Assembly: GCA_014534425.1 (NCBI GenBank)
Contig: JACVRN010000035.1
Location: 1-43,518 of the forward strand
Direction: 5' to 3'
DNA: 43,518 nt
From: Pyrinomonadaceae bacterium
Lineage (GTDB): Bacteria > Acidobacteriota > Blastocatellia > Pyrinomonadales > Pyrinomonadaceae
Part shown: positions 31,328 to 40,127 of the stretch, piece after piece
Layout of the letters: every line of letters begins with the position of its first letter
Position numbering within the stretch: the first letter of the stretch is position 1
Made by a program: the position numbers and the translations under genes
Notes under the pieces: model-generated
What the model was told of the DNA's origin: nothing
What the model saw: the letters and a program-made list of their open reading frames with translations, nothing else
The model's database searches: none

Positions 31328-33043
31328 TTGAGCGTGAGGAATAGATTCCAATTTGCCCTGAGCGCAATCTTAATTTTAGCCATAGCCCTGCCCGTGCTCA
31401 TTCACGCGCAGCAAGGCAAGTCAGCCAAAGAGGTAGCGAAAGGCGCTCCGGCGTCTTCAGGAGATAGAGGCACGACGCGCGGCTCAGGCCCCGTCACGAG
31501 CGAAGATATAGAGAACGATTTGTCAGAGGCTTTGACCGTTATCCAGGACAACTACATAGACGGCAACAAGCTGGATTACAACTCCGTCTTTAAGTCTTCG
31601 ATTACGGGCATGCTCAGAACGCTTGACCCGCACTCGAACTACTTCGACCGTGCGGAGTTTGACGAGTTCCGCACAGACCAGCGCTCGGAGTATTTCGGCA
31701 TAGGCGCGACCATAGGCGACCTGAAAACAGCCGACACGGTCAACACCTACATTCGCGCGACCTTTGAAAATTCTCCGGCCTACAGGGCTGGCCTGCGCTA
31801 CGGCGACCGCATCACAGCCATCAACGGTCAGTCGATGGTCGGCAAGCCCTACGGGCAGGTGCGAGAGTTCCTGCGAGGGCCACGCGGCACCGTCGCCAAA
31901 GTCACGGTAGAGCATCTGGACGGTCGAACTGAGACCGTGGAGATTACGCGCGACGCAGTTCCGCAGCCGTCCATCCCCGAAGCCTATATGATTCGACCGG
32001 GCGTGGGTTACGTGGCGATGACAGGCGGCTTCAACACCACGACCGCAGACGAGTTTCGCTCAGCGCTGGACAAGCTTCACGAGCAGGGCATGCAGATGCT
32101 CATACTGGATTTGCGCGGCAACGGCGGCGGCCTCCTGAATCAGGCCGTGCGCGTGGCGAATACTTTCCTCAAGCGCGGGCAGTTGATAGTCACGCAGAAG
32201 GGTCGCGTGCGCGGAAGCTCTGAGACTTACCTTGCGGACAACGAAGCGCCGGATAACAGCCCGCTCGTAGTGCTGGTCAATCGCGGCACGGCTTCGGCTT
32301 CTGAAATCGTCTCGGGCGCGCTGCAAGACCACGACCGCGCTCTCATCGTCGGCGAGAACACCTTCGGCAAGGGACTCGTTCAGATTCCCTTCCCAGTTGA
32401 TTACGGCTCGGCCCTGATGCTGACGATTGCCAAGTATTACACGCCTTCGGGCCGCTTGATTCAACGAGATTATTCGAACTCAAGCTTCTACGATTACTAC
32501 ACCAACGGCGGCTCGTACCGCACGGAGAACCAGACGCCGCAGCAGCCTACAGGCCCTGAAAGCCGCACGGACACGGGGCGCACTGTGTACGGCGGCGGCG
32601 GCATCACGCCGGATGAAACGGTCAAGCCGCGCGTGATTACAAGCGCGCAGCAGCGCACGATTGATCCCATCTTCGCCTTTGCGCTCGAACTGGCGCGCGG
32701 GCGCGTGGCGGGCTTTGAGCAGTACAAGCTGCAACGCGGGATTGACTATCGCGCAGACCTCAAGCCTACAGAGTTCGCCATCACGGACGCGCTCTTCAAA
32801 GCCTTTAAGGATTTCGTGGCGACGAAGACGGACTACAAGATTAGCCCCGCGCAGTTGGACAAAGAGCGCGCGTTCATAGAGCGACAGCTTCGCTACGAGA
32901 TGGCGACCGCAGCCTACGGCACGACGACCGCGTTCCAGGTCTTCAACTACGACGACCCGCAGATAACAAAGGCGATAGACCTTCTGCCGCGCGCACGCGA
33001 ACTGGCACAGATGGCTCAACGCGTACGCGTCCCTTCGGAATAG
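31328..33043 (+). CDS. S41-family C-terminal processing peptidase
   Basis: Protein of 571 residues. The N-terminus (about 7-27) is a signal peptide or anchor, so it acts in the periplasm. A PDZ domain (about 125-207) precedes the catalytic core with NRGTASASEI (Ser323) and NTFGKGLVQ (Lys348), the Ser/Lys dyad with the 25-residue spacing of CtpA/D1-type proteases. LDLRGNGGGLL is the substrate-side loop. It should trim or degrade exported proteins at their C-termini. AAGGAG lies 4 bases before TTG 31328 and 10 before GTG 31334, so either may be the start. It converges on thiE over a strong bidirectional terminator. Confidence 0.93.
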   Translation: MSVRNRFQFALSAILILAIALPVLIHAQQGKSAKEVAKGAPASSGDRGTTRGSGPVTSEDIENDLSEALTVIQDNYIDGNKLDYNSVFKSSITGMLRTLDPHSNYFDRAEFDEFRTDQRSEYFGIGATIGDLKTADTVNTYIRATFENSPAYRAGLRYGDRITAINGQSMVGKPYGQVREFLRGPRGTVAKVTVEHLDGRTETVEITRDAVPQPSIPEAYMIRPGVGYVAMTGGFNTTTADEFRSALDKLHEQGMQMLILDLRGNGGGLLNQAVRVANTFLKRGQLIVTQKGRVRGSSETYLADNEAPDNSPLVVLVNRGTASASEIVSGALQDHDRALIVGENTFGKGLVQIPFPVDYGSALMLTIAKYYTPSGRLIQRDYSNSSFYDYYTNGGSYRTENQTPQQPTGPESRTDTGRTVYGGGGITPDETVKPRVITSAQQRTIDPIFAFALELARGRVAGFEQYKLQRGIDYRADLKPTEFAITDALFKAFKDFVATKTDYKISPAQLDKERAFIERQLRYEMATAAYGTTTAFQVFNYDDPQITKAIDLLPRARELAQMAQRVRVPSE

Positions 33044-33056
33044 AGAAGGCGTAAGG

Positions 33057-33103
33057 AAAATAGAAAAGGCACGTCACTAGGCTGGCGGGCCTTTTCTATT
33101 TTT
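33057..33103. terminator. Bidirectional intrinsic terminator
   Basis: A perfect 14-bp stem (33057-33070 with 33089-33102, AAAATAGAAAAGGC/GCCTTTTCTATTTT) with an 18-nt loop has A-rich and T-rich ends on both sides. It can stop transcripts from the protease (plus) and from thiE (minus), whose stop codon it overlaps. Confidence 0.88.
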
Positions 33104-33755
33104 GCCACTGACCTGTTATTTCTCGCACTATCTCTTTCAAATTATCCGGCTCGTTGAACAAGCGTATAGCGGCGATGCCGCTTGCGCCTGCGCGGAAGGT
33201 TTGCGGGGCGTTGTCGCGTGTGATGCCGCCTATGGCTACGAGGGGGAAAGGCGAAAGCTCTTGCGCGGCGCTCGCAAGTTTATCCAGACCTAGAGGCGGG
33301 CCGTAAGCGCGCTTTTGTGGCGTGTCGAAGATGGGGCCGAAGACTACGAAGTCTGCGCCGAAGCTCCGCGCGGCAAGAGCTTCTTCGATGGAGTGAGTGG
33401 AAACGCCTATCAGGAAATCCGTGCCGAATGTTTGTCGTATGATGTTGGCTTCGAGCGAGCGGGTTGTGAGATGAACGCCGTCGCAGTTGGCCGCGCGTGC
33501 GATGTCCGCACGGTCGTTGACGAGGATGCGCGTCGTGCTTCCGCGCGTAAGACTTGCGGCCTGCCGCGCCAGTTCATAAAGGACTCGCGCCGGAAGATTT
33601 TTTTCTCTTAGCTGTATGAGATTTATGCCGACAGACGCGGCTGAATCTACGAGCGAGAGGATGCGTTTGAATTCAGGGCTGGCTGGCTCGGTTCGGGGTG
33701 TCGTCTCGCCGCTCGTTATCAGGTAGAGTATCGGCTGTTGAAGTTGGAGCGACAT
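33096..33755 (-). CDS. thiE: Thiamine-phosphate synthase
   Basis: Protein of 219 residues (family about 210). It joins HMP pyrophosphate to thiazole phosphate. The TIM-barrel signatures are LYLITSGE at the start, IQLREKNLPARVL, RILVNDRADIARAANCDGVHL, IGVSTHS, DFVVFGPIFDTPQKRAYGPPLG and LVAIGGI. The start (ATG 33755) lies 83 bases inside the end of the upstream membrane-protein gene in another frame, an unusually long overlap. A later start would remove the first barrel strand, so the overlap appears real. Its other thiamine partner here is thiD. Confidence 0.94.
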   Translation of the reverse strand: MSLQLQQPILYLITSGETTPRTEPASPEFKRILSLVDSAASVGINLIQLREKNLPARVLYELARQAASLTRGSTTRILVNDRADIARAANCDGVHLTTRSLEANIIRQTFGTDFLIGVSTHSIEEALAARSFGADFVVFGPIFDTPQKRAYGPPLGLDKLASAAQELSPFPLVAIGGITRDNAPQTFRAGASGIAAIRLFNEPDNLKEIVREITGQWQK

Positions 33756-34083
33756 CTTTTTCAGTCCGAGGAATAACGTTGGTTCCGACTTGAAGGGCGC
33801 GCACCGTCTGACGAAAATGGGTTATCTCCCAGAAGGCTATGACCAGATTCAAAATGCCTATGCCGCTCACTGCGCCGCGCACCCAGCCCGATGCAATCAC
33901 GGGCCTCAACCCCTGCAAGCCCATCTTCTGCGAAGCGTAGAGCAGGAAAAAATTGTCGCCCCAATCGCCCAGCCCGAAAGAAGGCAGAAAATCCCAGACG
34001 TGAATCCAGGGCAGAAAGGTCAGCACAATGCCAACCTCCAGGCACAGGATAATGTAGAAGATGACCGTTATTCTCGCAGACAT
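33673..34083 (-). CDS. Small membrane protein overlapping thiE
   Basis: Protein of 136 residues with hydrophobic segments near 5-25 and 70-88, and a probable third around 28-50 that is less clear (WDFLPSFGLGDWGDNFFLLYAS). The last 40 residues are a charged, proline/threonine-rich cytosolic or periplasmic tail, which is the part overlapping thiE by 83 bases. I do not recognise it. The overlap and shared strand suggest translational coupling with thiE; whether it has a role in thiamine metabolism, for example transport, is unknown. Confidence 0.6.
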   Translation of the reverse strand: MSARITVIFYIILCLEVGIVLTFLPWIHVWDFLPSFGLGDWGDNFFLLYASQKMGLQGLRPVIASGWVRGAVSGIGILNLVIAFWEITHFRQTVRALQVGTNVIPRTEKDVAPTSTADTLPDNERRDDTPNRASQP

Positions 34084-34104
34084 TTCAAGTAAATAGTAAA
34101 TAAA

Positions 34105-34222
34105 AGAGTGACAAGTGACAAGTGACGAGAAGGAAAAGCCGTCAGCAGTCAGCTTTCAGACGTCAGCAAAAGCAAGCTCCTCTTCCTGCTGAAAGCTGAT
34201 AGCTGATGGCTGATAGCTTTTT
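34105..34222. repeat. Heptad-unit hairpin, copy D
   Basis: The left flank has three AGTGACA-type units (34107-34127), then the TCAGC/GCTGA unit hairpin with the AAAAGCAAG loop. The right arm ends two bases into the stop codon of the TPR gene on the minus strand. The outer TCACTTGT flank is missing on the right, unlike copy B. Confidence 0.82.
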
Positions 34223-36614
34223 ACTGGCTGGTCTTCTGCGCTTGCAGCTCGCGTAGTTTGTCTGCGACGCCGCGATAGGAGATGTTGAGGCCGTAGACTT
34301 CCGTGAAAACGTCTATGGCCTTATCAATCTCGCCCATCTGCTCGTAGGCCGTGCCGAGTTCATAACGCAGAGCCTGATATTCATCCTCCGTGTGGCCGGG
34401 CGCGTCCAGCCCCTTCTTGAACCACATGGCCGCAAGGCGAGGGATTCCCTTCTGCATGAAACAGTGCCCCAGCAGGTTGCAGCATTGTAGATAGCGCGGC
34501 GTCCCGTCTTGCGGCGAGACCATTCCGGCGGCCATCTGAAACTCTTCGACCGCCTCGTCAACCAAATCCATCTCTTTATAGGCCAGCCCAAGATTGTAGT
34601 GCGTCTCGTAATCGCTGTCGGTCGGCGTGGCCGATTCGTCTTCGACCGCCGTGCGAAACTCGTCAAAGACCGCAGCAAGCCCTGGGTCGATTCCTACCGT
34701 CTGAGAGGCCGCAGGAGATTTCGTATCCTGAGCCGGAGGCGTAGCCACTTGCGGCTGAGTCTCGCCCGCTAAATCGGAGAAGGCCGCGTCCACTTCGTCC
34801 GCGTCTTCAGCCGCAGGCTGCGGTACCTCTTCAGCAAGGTCATAACGCGAGAAGCCTGTGAACTCCACGTTCTCTGATGTTTGAACCGGAGCCTGTGGAG
34901 CGGTTTCAGTGAAAGCGAAATCGGAAGAAGTCGTCTCCGGTTGAAGCTGCCTGCGGCGAGCTTCTATCTCGTCACTTGCGCCGAACTGCCGCTCAATCAT
35001 GCTCAGCGTGTCCAGAGCAATGTCCGTGTAGCCCTGCGCTATATAAAAATCTACGCTCTCCAATTCCTGCTTGAGAATTGCCTGGCGGTCGGCGGGGCTT
35101 GTGGGCGCGTGCGCTTCATCCTTCGCGGTTGATTCCGGCTGTGCGGGCGCGCTGAAGTCGAACTCGTTAAAGCCCGTGGAGGCTGGCTGAGACTGTGCGC
35201 TTGAAGTGTCAGTCCAATCGTTCAGGTCTGCGAAGGAAGATGAAGGGTCTGCTTGAGGCTCTGCTTCCTCCTGCGCGACGGAGTTCCACTCGAACTCCAT
35301 CGTGGAGGCTTGTGCGCCGGTCGTGTCTTCCTGAACAGTCTCTTCCGCGACCGCCTGGTCAGACATCAGCATGAAGCTCTCGAAAGTGGGGACTTCATCG
35401 CGCGCAGGCTCAGGCGTGTAAAGCTGCTCGTCCTCTCTCTCTTCGAGCGAGCCGCCAAGCTCTTCCAGGCGGCGACTGTAACTCTCTTCGTCGGGCACAA
35501 GGCGTACGAGGTGCGTGAGGGCGCGACGCTCTTCGTCCTGAAGCCCCACGGAGTGCGCGGCTTCTACGAGGCGCTCAAGCGTCAGCCGCATGCCTTCTTC
35601 ATCCTGGTGCCAGGTGTGCAGGCGGAAGAGAAGACGCAGGGCTTCCAGGTGTTCGGGGTTGCGCGCCAGAGCCTCATTCAAAAGCTCCATCGCCTGCTCC
35701 TCTTCGCCCGCAGACAGCAACGGCTCCAGTATCCCCGCGATGACGTTCACGGCCCTGTCCACGTTGTTGTTCTTCAGGAAGAGTTGCGCGACCTCTATGA
35801 AACGCGCGTAGCTGGTCGCTTCTCGCCGTACAAGCTCAATGGTGGCGCGCTCTGCCGCTTCGGCGTCCTCCGCTTCGACATAAGTGGAGGCGAGCATGGA
35901 GAGAAGTTCTACGTCGTCCGGGTGCTGTGCGAGCGCACGCTCAAGAACTTCTGCCGCTTCGTCAAACGAGCCGAGCGCGCGGTGCGCTTCAACCACTCCG
36001 CCGAAAGTCTCTCGGTCTTCGGGAATAAGCTCCAGCGCTTTGGTGTAAGCTTCAAGCGCACGTTCGGTCTTCTTTCGGGCGAAGAGTTGCGCGCCTGCAT
36101 GCTTGAACGCTTCAGCCGCGTCCGTCTTGAAGCCCTCGCGCAGGAATCCTTCCGCAAGCTTCAAGCGTATCTCTACGTTATTGGGGTCAAGGTCTGCTAT
36201 CTTTCGCAGGATTTCGAGCGCCTTCTGCGATTGATTGGCGCGCGTGTAGCTCTCTGCCAGAATCAGGTAACTTGCGCGGGCTTCGACTATCTGACCCTGG
36301 GCTTCGTAGAGCGGCGCGAGCTTTGCGGCCATCTCTGGGCTTCCCGGCTGCATACGGTCAATCTTCTTGTACATCGCAATGGCTTTGAGATTAAAGCCCT
36401 GCTCACGATAGTGTTCGGCTATGAGCGCGAAGCACTTGGCGGCCTCCTGCTTATCGCCTATGCGCGCGTAGAGGTCGCCCAGCATGTTGAGCGTAGTGAA
36501 GTCGTCCGGGTCTTCACTGACGATCTTTTCGTATTCTTTGATGGCTGCCGGAATTTTGCCCTGGGAAAGGAACTTCTCAGCCGCACGTATAACCTTTGTT
36601 TTATCGAAGCCCAT
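34221..36614 (-). CDS. Large TPR protein
   Basis: ATG 36614 gives 797 residues (MGFDKTKVIRAAEKFLSQGK...); the frame is open 16 codons further, but this start resembles the family beginning. Residues 1-400 are about ten TPR units (SQGKIPAAIKEYEKIVSEDP; ALELIPEDRETFGGVVEAHR). An acidic, glutamine/serine-rich linker (about 405-660) with short repeats of phenylalanine motifs (FESF, DFAF, EFTGF) follows, and two or three more TPRs (about 680-780) close the protein. There is no signal peptide, so it is a cytosolic scaffold. Similar proteins in Acidobacteriota are found next to gliding, type IV pilus and export genes, but nothing in this window fixes its partner. Confidence 0.85.
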   Translation of the reverse strand: MGFDKTKVIRAAEKFLSQGKIPAAIKEYEKIVSEDPDDFTTLNMLGDLYARIGDKQEAAKCFALIAEHYREQGFNLKAIAMYKKIDRMQPGSPEMAAKLAPLYEAQGQIVEARASYLILAESYTRANQSQKALEILRKIADLDPNNVEIRLKLAEGFLREGFKTDAAEAFKHAGAQLFARKKTERALEAYTKALELIPEDRETFGGVVEAHRALGSFDEAAEVLERALAQHPDDVELLSMLASTYVEAEDAEAAERATIELVRREATSYARFIEVAQLFLKNNNVDRAVNVIAGILEPLLSAGEEEQAMELLNEALARNPEHLEALRLLFRLHTWHQDEEGMRLTLERLVEAAHSVGLQDEERRALTHLVRLVPDEESYSRRLEELGGSLEEREDEQLYTPEPARDEVPTFESFMLMSDQAVAEETVQEDTTGAQASTMEFEWNSVAQEEAEPQADPSSSFADLNDWTDTSSAQSQPASTGFNEFDFSAPAQPESTAKDEAHAPTSPADRQAILKQELESVDFYIAQGYTDIALDTLSMIERQFGASDEIEARRRQLQPETTSSDFAFTETAPQAPVQTSENVEFTGFSRYDLAEEVPQPAAEDADEVDAAFSDLAGETQPQVATPPAQDTKSPAASQTVGIDPGLAAVFDEFRTAVEDESATPTDSDYETHYNLGLAYKEMDLVDEAVEEFQMAAGMVSPQDGTPRYLQCCNLLGHCFMQKGIPRLAAMWFKKGLDAPGHTEDEYQALRYELGTAYEQMGEIDKAIDVFTEVYGLNISYRGVADKLRELQAQKTSQ

Positions 36615-36770
36615 TAGGAGTCGTATGCTCTCTTGAACTCTTTCGGGAAGTTCTACGACCACGAAGCGGTGGGGCGGCGCGCCCGTTTCGCTCCCAAAGC
36701 CTTAAACGCGCCGAAGGGATGACGCACCGTTTGTATCGTGTACGGCCCACAGAATAGTGCCGCAACTTGT

Positions 36771-36800
36771 ACGCTAACATGCGCCAACGGCGAGTGTCAA
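36771..36800 (-). promoter_or_regulatory. Candidate promoter of the large TPR gene
   Basis: On the minus strand a perfect TTGACA (36800-36795) is followed after 18 bases by TAGCGT (36776-36771), which keeps the key -10 positions T1, A2 and T6. It lies about 160 bases upstream of the TPR start. Confidence 0.4.
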
Positions 36801-36887
36801 CGCTCTTTGCCGGAAGCGCTTTTTCCATTCAAGAGCGAGCAGAACCGGCGAGCTTTCATTAAGCAAACGGCCCTTAAGCCCCCGGCC

Positions 36888-37721
36888 TCAGATAACGTCC
36901 GCGAAGCTGCGGCGTGTGCGCGCAAACCACCAGTAACCGAAGATGAAGCAGGCAAGCGCAAACAGCGCGAAGTAGCCAAGGCCGTACCAATCGGGCAGAG
37001 CGCCTTCCAGTATGATGCGGCGGTAGCTCCTGATGAGCGGCGTGAAAGGGTTGGCGTTGATGAAGGGGCGGTAGCGCTCCGGCACTATGGATTCCGGGTA
37101 GATGATAGGCGTCAGGTACATCCAGGCCATCAGCAGAAGCACTATGCCCTGCACGAGGTCGCGCAGGAAAAGACCGAGAGAGGCCACCAGCCAGGACGCG
37201 CCGAGCATGGCTACGAACTGCGGCAAGAGCAGCACGGGCAGCAGCAGCACCGTCGCGTGAACTTTGCGCTCTATGATGAGCGCTGCGAAGACGAGCGCGA
37301 TGGTGCCGAACATCTGGTTGGCGATGGAGGTCAGTACCTGCGAGACCGGAAGTATTTCGAGCGGGAAGACTACGCGCTTGACCAGATTGGCGTGCGAGAC
37401 GATTGTCTGTGAAGATAGCTGAACCGATTCCTGAAAGGCGTTCCACGGCAGCACGCCGCAGAAGATATAGAGCGCGTAGTTCCACGCAGAGCCGCTCGCG
37501 CCGAACCTCGCTCCGTAGATTCCAGCGAAGATGAAAGTGAAGATGGCGATGGTGACGACAGGCGTCAGCACGGCCCAGAATATCCCCAGGACAGAACCCT
37601 TATAGCGCGCGGCCAGTTCGCGTCTGGTCATCGAAACGATGATGTCGTAACGCCCCGGCAACTCCCAAAGGGGACGCCACACGTCGCGCCGTGCTCTTTG
37701 AGTCGAAAGCATGCTCGACAT
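36888..37721 (-). CDS. wzm: ABC-2 type permease for O-antigen/polysaccharide export
   Basis: Protein of 277 residues with six hydrophobic helices and the Wzm/TagG beginning (RELAARYKGSVLGIFWAVLTPV), preceded by an amphipathic segment. Two copies form the channel through which a lipid-linked polysaccharide leaves the cytoplasm, driven by the Wzt ATPase. That ATPase gene lies 1.1 kb away on the opposite strand, with gmd between, so the permease has its own transcript. It is divergent from gmd across a 76-bp spacer that must hold both promoters. Confidence 0.9.
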   Translation of the reverse strand: MSSMLSTQRARRDVWRPLWELPGRYDIIVSMTRRELAARYKGSVLGIFWAVLTPVVTIAIFTFIFAGIYGARFGASGSAWNYALYIFCGVLPWNAFQESVQLSSQTIVSHANLVKRVVFPLEILPVSQVLTSIANQMFGTIALVFAALIIERKVHATVLLLPVLLLPQFVAMLGASWLVASLGLFLRDLVQGIVLLLMAWMYLTPIIYPESIVPERYRPFINANPFTPLIRSYRRIILEGALPDWYGLGYFALFALACFIFGYWWFARTRRSFADVI

Positions 37722-37797
37722 TCTTGCACAGGTTTAGTTATTTTATGAACAAGAGGATAATCTCAACTCAAGTTCGTCTTTCGGAAAGCATAAGCTC

Positions 37798-38790
37798 TTG
37801 GTAAAGAAGGCTCTCATTAGCGGCATCACGGGGCAGGACGGAAGCTATCTGGCCGAACACCTGCTCGGCCTCGGCTACGAGGTGCATGGGATGGTGCGCC
37901 GCGTCGCCCTTGAAGACCCCGAGCGAAGAGTCGGGCGCATCTCTCACCTGCTGGACAAGATTGTGCTTCATCCGGCGAGCCTTGAAAGCTACGCCAGCAT
38001 CTTTCACGTCATCAGCCAGCACGATTTCGACGAGTGCTATCACCTTGCGGCACAGAGCTTCGTGGCCGAAAGCTTCGCGGACGGTTTCTCTACGATGGCT
38101 ACGAACATCAACGGCACGCACTACATGCTGACGGCGTTGCGTGAGTTGAGGCCGCGCTGCCGTTTCTATTTCGCTGGCTCTTCGGAGATGTTCGGGCGCG
38201 TCAAAGAAGTGCCGCAGCGCGAGACCACGCCCTTTTACCCGCGCTCGCCTTATGGCATCAGCAAGGTGGCGGGCTTTCATCTGACGACCAACTATCGTGA
38301 AGCTTACGGGATGTTCTGTCTGAGCGGGATACTCTTTAATCATGAGGGGCCGCGCAGAGGCTTTGAGTTCGTCACGCGCAAGATTACAAGCACGGTTGCG
38401 CGCATCAAGTTTGGCATGGCTTCGGAGTTGAGATTAGGGAACCTTGAGGCGCGCAGGGATTGGGGACACGCTGCGGATTTTGTGCGCGCCATGCACTTGA
38501 TGCTGCAACAGGAAGAGCCAGAGGATTTCGTCATAGCGACCGGAGAAACGCACAGCGTACGCGAGTTCTGCGAGCTTGCGTTCGCCGAAGCCGGTCTAGA
38601 TTATCGTGAGTACGTCAGGATTGACGAAAAGTTTTATCGCCCGGCTGAAGTTGACCTGCTCGTAGGCGACGCAAGCCGTGCGAGAAAGAAGCTCAACTGG
38701 CAACCGACCTATACATTTCAAGCCCTCGTGCGTGAGATGGTGCAGGCCGACCTGAAGGCCGCCGAACAAAGGCTGGAAGCAAAGCCGTAA
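37798..38790 (+). CDS. gmd: GDP-mannose 4,6-dehydratase
   Basis: Protein of 330 residues. It converts GDP-mannose to GDP-4-keto-6-deoxymannose, the precursor of fucose, rhamnose-D and related sugars for surface glycans. Signatures are the NADP site ISGITGQDGSYLAE, the catalytic SSEMFG (Ser128/129, Glu130), YGISK (Tyr152, Lys156), LFNHEGPRRG and the substrate site GNLEARRDWGHAADFV. Start TTG 37798 is preceded by GGAAAG. Only 12 bases separate its stop from the wzt start, so the two are cotranscribed. Confidence 0.92.
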   Translation: MVKKALISGITGQDGSYLAEHLLGLGYEVHGMVRRVALEDPERRVGRISHLLDKIVLHPASLESYASIFHVISQHDFDECYHLAAQSFVAESFADGFSTMATNINGTHYMLTALRELRPRCRFYFAGSSEMFGRVKEVPQRETTPFYPRSPYGISKVAGFHLTTNYREAYGMFCLSGILFNHEGPRRGFEFVTRKITSTVARIKFGMASELRLGNLEARRDWGHAADFVRAMHLMLQQEEPEDFVIATGETHSVREFCELAFAEAGLDYREYVRIDEKFYRPAEVDLLVGDASRARKKLNWQPTYTFQALVREMVQADLKAAEQRLEAKP

Positions 38791-38802
38791 CAAGTTGGTT
38801 TT

Positions 38803-40122
38803 ATGAATAAAGGGACGGCGCTGCGCGTCGAGAATGTCTCTAAGCAGTATCGCATCTACAATCATCCGGGCGACCGCTTGAAGGAGTCACTGACGCGCGG
38901 GCGCTGGAAGTGGCACAGAGAGTTCTGGGCGCTTAGAGACATAAGCTTCGAGGTAGAAACGGGCACGACCACGGGCATCATAGGCCCCAACGGCTGCGGC
39001 AAATCCACCTTGCTACAAATCATCACCGGAACGCTTGAGCCTACGCACGGCGCTGTCTGGTGCGATGGACGATTGGCCGCGCTCTTGGAACTCGGCGCGG
39101 GCTTCAACCCGGAGTTCACGGGCGTCGAGAACGTTTTCATGAACGGCGCGCTGATGGGTTTTTCACGCAGGGAGATGACAGAGATGCTCCCGCGCATAGA
39201 GCACTTCGCGGAGCTTGGAGACTTTCTCTACCAGCCCGTCAAGCATTATTCAAGCGGCATGTACGTGCGCTTGGCCTTCGCCGTCGCCATCAGCGTTGAC
39301 CCGCAGATTTTGATAGTTGACGAAGCGCTCGCCGTCGGCGACGCTGTCTTTCAGCATCGCTGCATGCGGCGCATCAAAGAACTTCAGGAATCCGGCGTGA
39401 CTATACTCTTCGTCTCGCACGACCCCGGAGCCATACGCGCGCTCTGCTCTCGCGCCATCCTGCTCAACCAGGGCCGCATCATAGCCGACGGCAAGCCCGT
39501 AGATGTTCTTAACCAGTACCAGAAGATAATCATGGCGCGCGAAGAGGCTTACGAGGCCACGACTCAAGTCTCTGACGCTAAGGGCGAGCATGAAACGTCT
39601 GCTGCTCCTCTGGATGATTTGCCGGAGGCGCTTCATTACCAGTATCGGCATGGAGACGGCACGGCTGAGATACGCGGCGTTCAATTAGCCGACGCCATGC
39701 GCCGCCGCGTTGAGTTGATTGAGACGGGCGAGACTCTTTGCGTCCGCGTGGGGATTCGCTTTAACGCGGACGTTGAGCATCCCGTGTGCGGTCTGCTGAT
39801 ACGCAATCGCCACGGCATACACGTCTACGGCACCAACACAGACCTTCAACGCGTGGACTTCGGCCCGGTCAAGCGCGGGGACTCTGTGGAAGTCGCCTTC
39901 ACCTTCGACTGCTGGCTTGCGCCTGACACTTATACTATTACGCTCGCGGTGCACAGCGTCGATGCCATCAGCTTCGACTGGCTGGACGACGTGCTGTTCT
40001 TTCAGGTCGTAAGCTCGACCGTCATGGACGGAGTCGCCAATCTCAACGCCAGCATCACCACCCGAACCATCACGCGCGCAAGCGACGCGGACGCGCTGGC
40101 CGACACGACGCTCTCTCTTTAA
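38803..40122 (+). CDS. wzt: ABC transporter ATPase with C-terminal glycan-binding domain
   Basis: Protein of 439 residues. The ATPase half has Walker A GPNGCGKST (61-69), the signature YSSGMYVRLAFAVA, Walker B ILIVDEALAVGD and the switch histidine VSHDPG. Residues about 250-439 form a beta-sandwich (TAEIRGVQLAD, VRVGIRFNADVEHPVCGLLIRNRHGIHVYGTNTD, by its ends), the Wzt C-terminal domain. In enterobacterial ABC-type O-antigen export this domain recognises the capped non-reducing end of the polysaccharide and selects finished chains. It pairs with the permease encoded nearby, and the capping methyltransferase candidates follow. Confidence 0.93.
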   Translation: MNKGTALRVENVSKQYRIYNHPGDRLKESLTRGRWKWHREFWALRDISFEVETGTTTGIIGPNGCGKSTLLQIITGTLEPTHGAVWCDGRLAALLELGAGFNPEFTGVENVFMNGALMGFSRREMTEMLPRIEHFAELGDFLYQPVKHYSSGMYVRLAFAVAISVDPQILIVDEALAVGDAVFQHRCMRRIKELQESGVTILFVSHDPGAIRALCSRAILLNQGRIIADGKPVDVLNQYQKIIMAREEAYEATTQVSDAKGEHETSAAPLDDLPEALHYQYRHGDGTAEIRGVQLADAMRRRVELIETGETLCVRVGIRFNADVEHPVCGLLIRNRHGIHVYGTNTDLQRVDFGPVKRGDSVEVAFTFDCWLAPDTYTITLAVHSVDAISFDWLDDVLFFQVVSSTVMDGVANLNASITTRTITRASDADALADTTLSL

Positions 40123-40127
40123 GGCAT

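Noticed and set aside
18720..34222. Regularly spaced TCAGC/GCTGA units as a CRISPR array
   Set aside because: Units are 7 bp and contiguous with no spacers, and the arms are inverted; no cas gene is present.
35253..36617. 454-codon open frame on the plus strand
   Set aside because: It lies opposite the large TPR gene, whose repeats, composition and start are convincing. The frame has no recognisable domain and reflects high GC third positions on the other strand.
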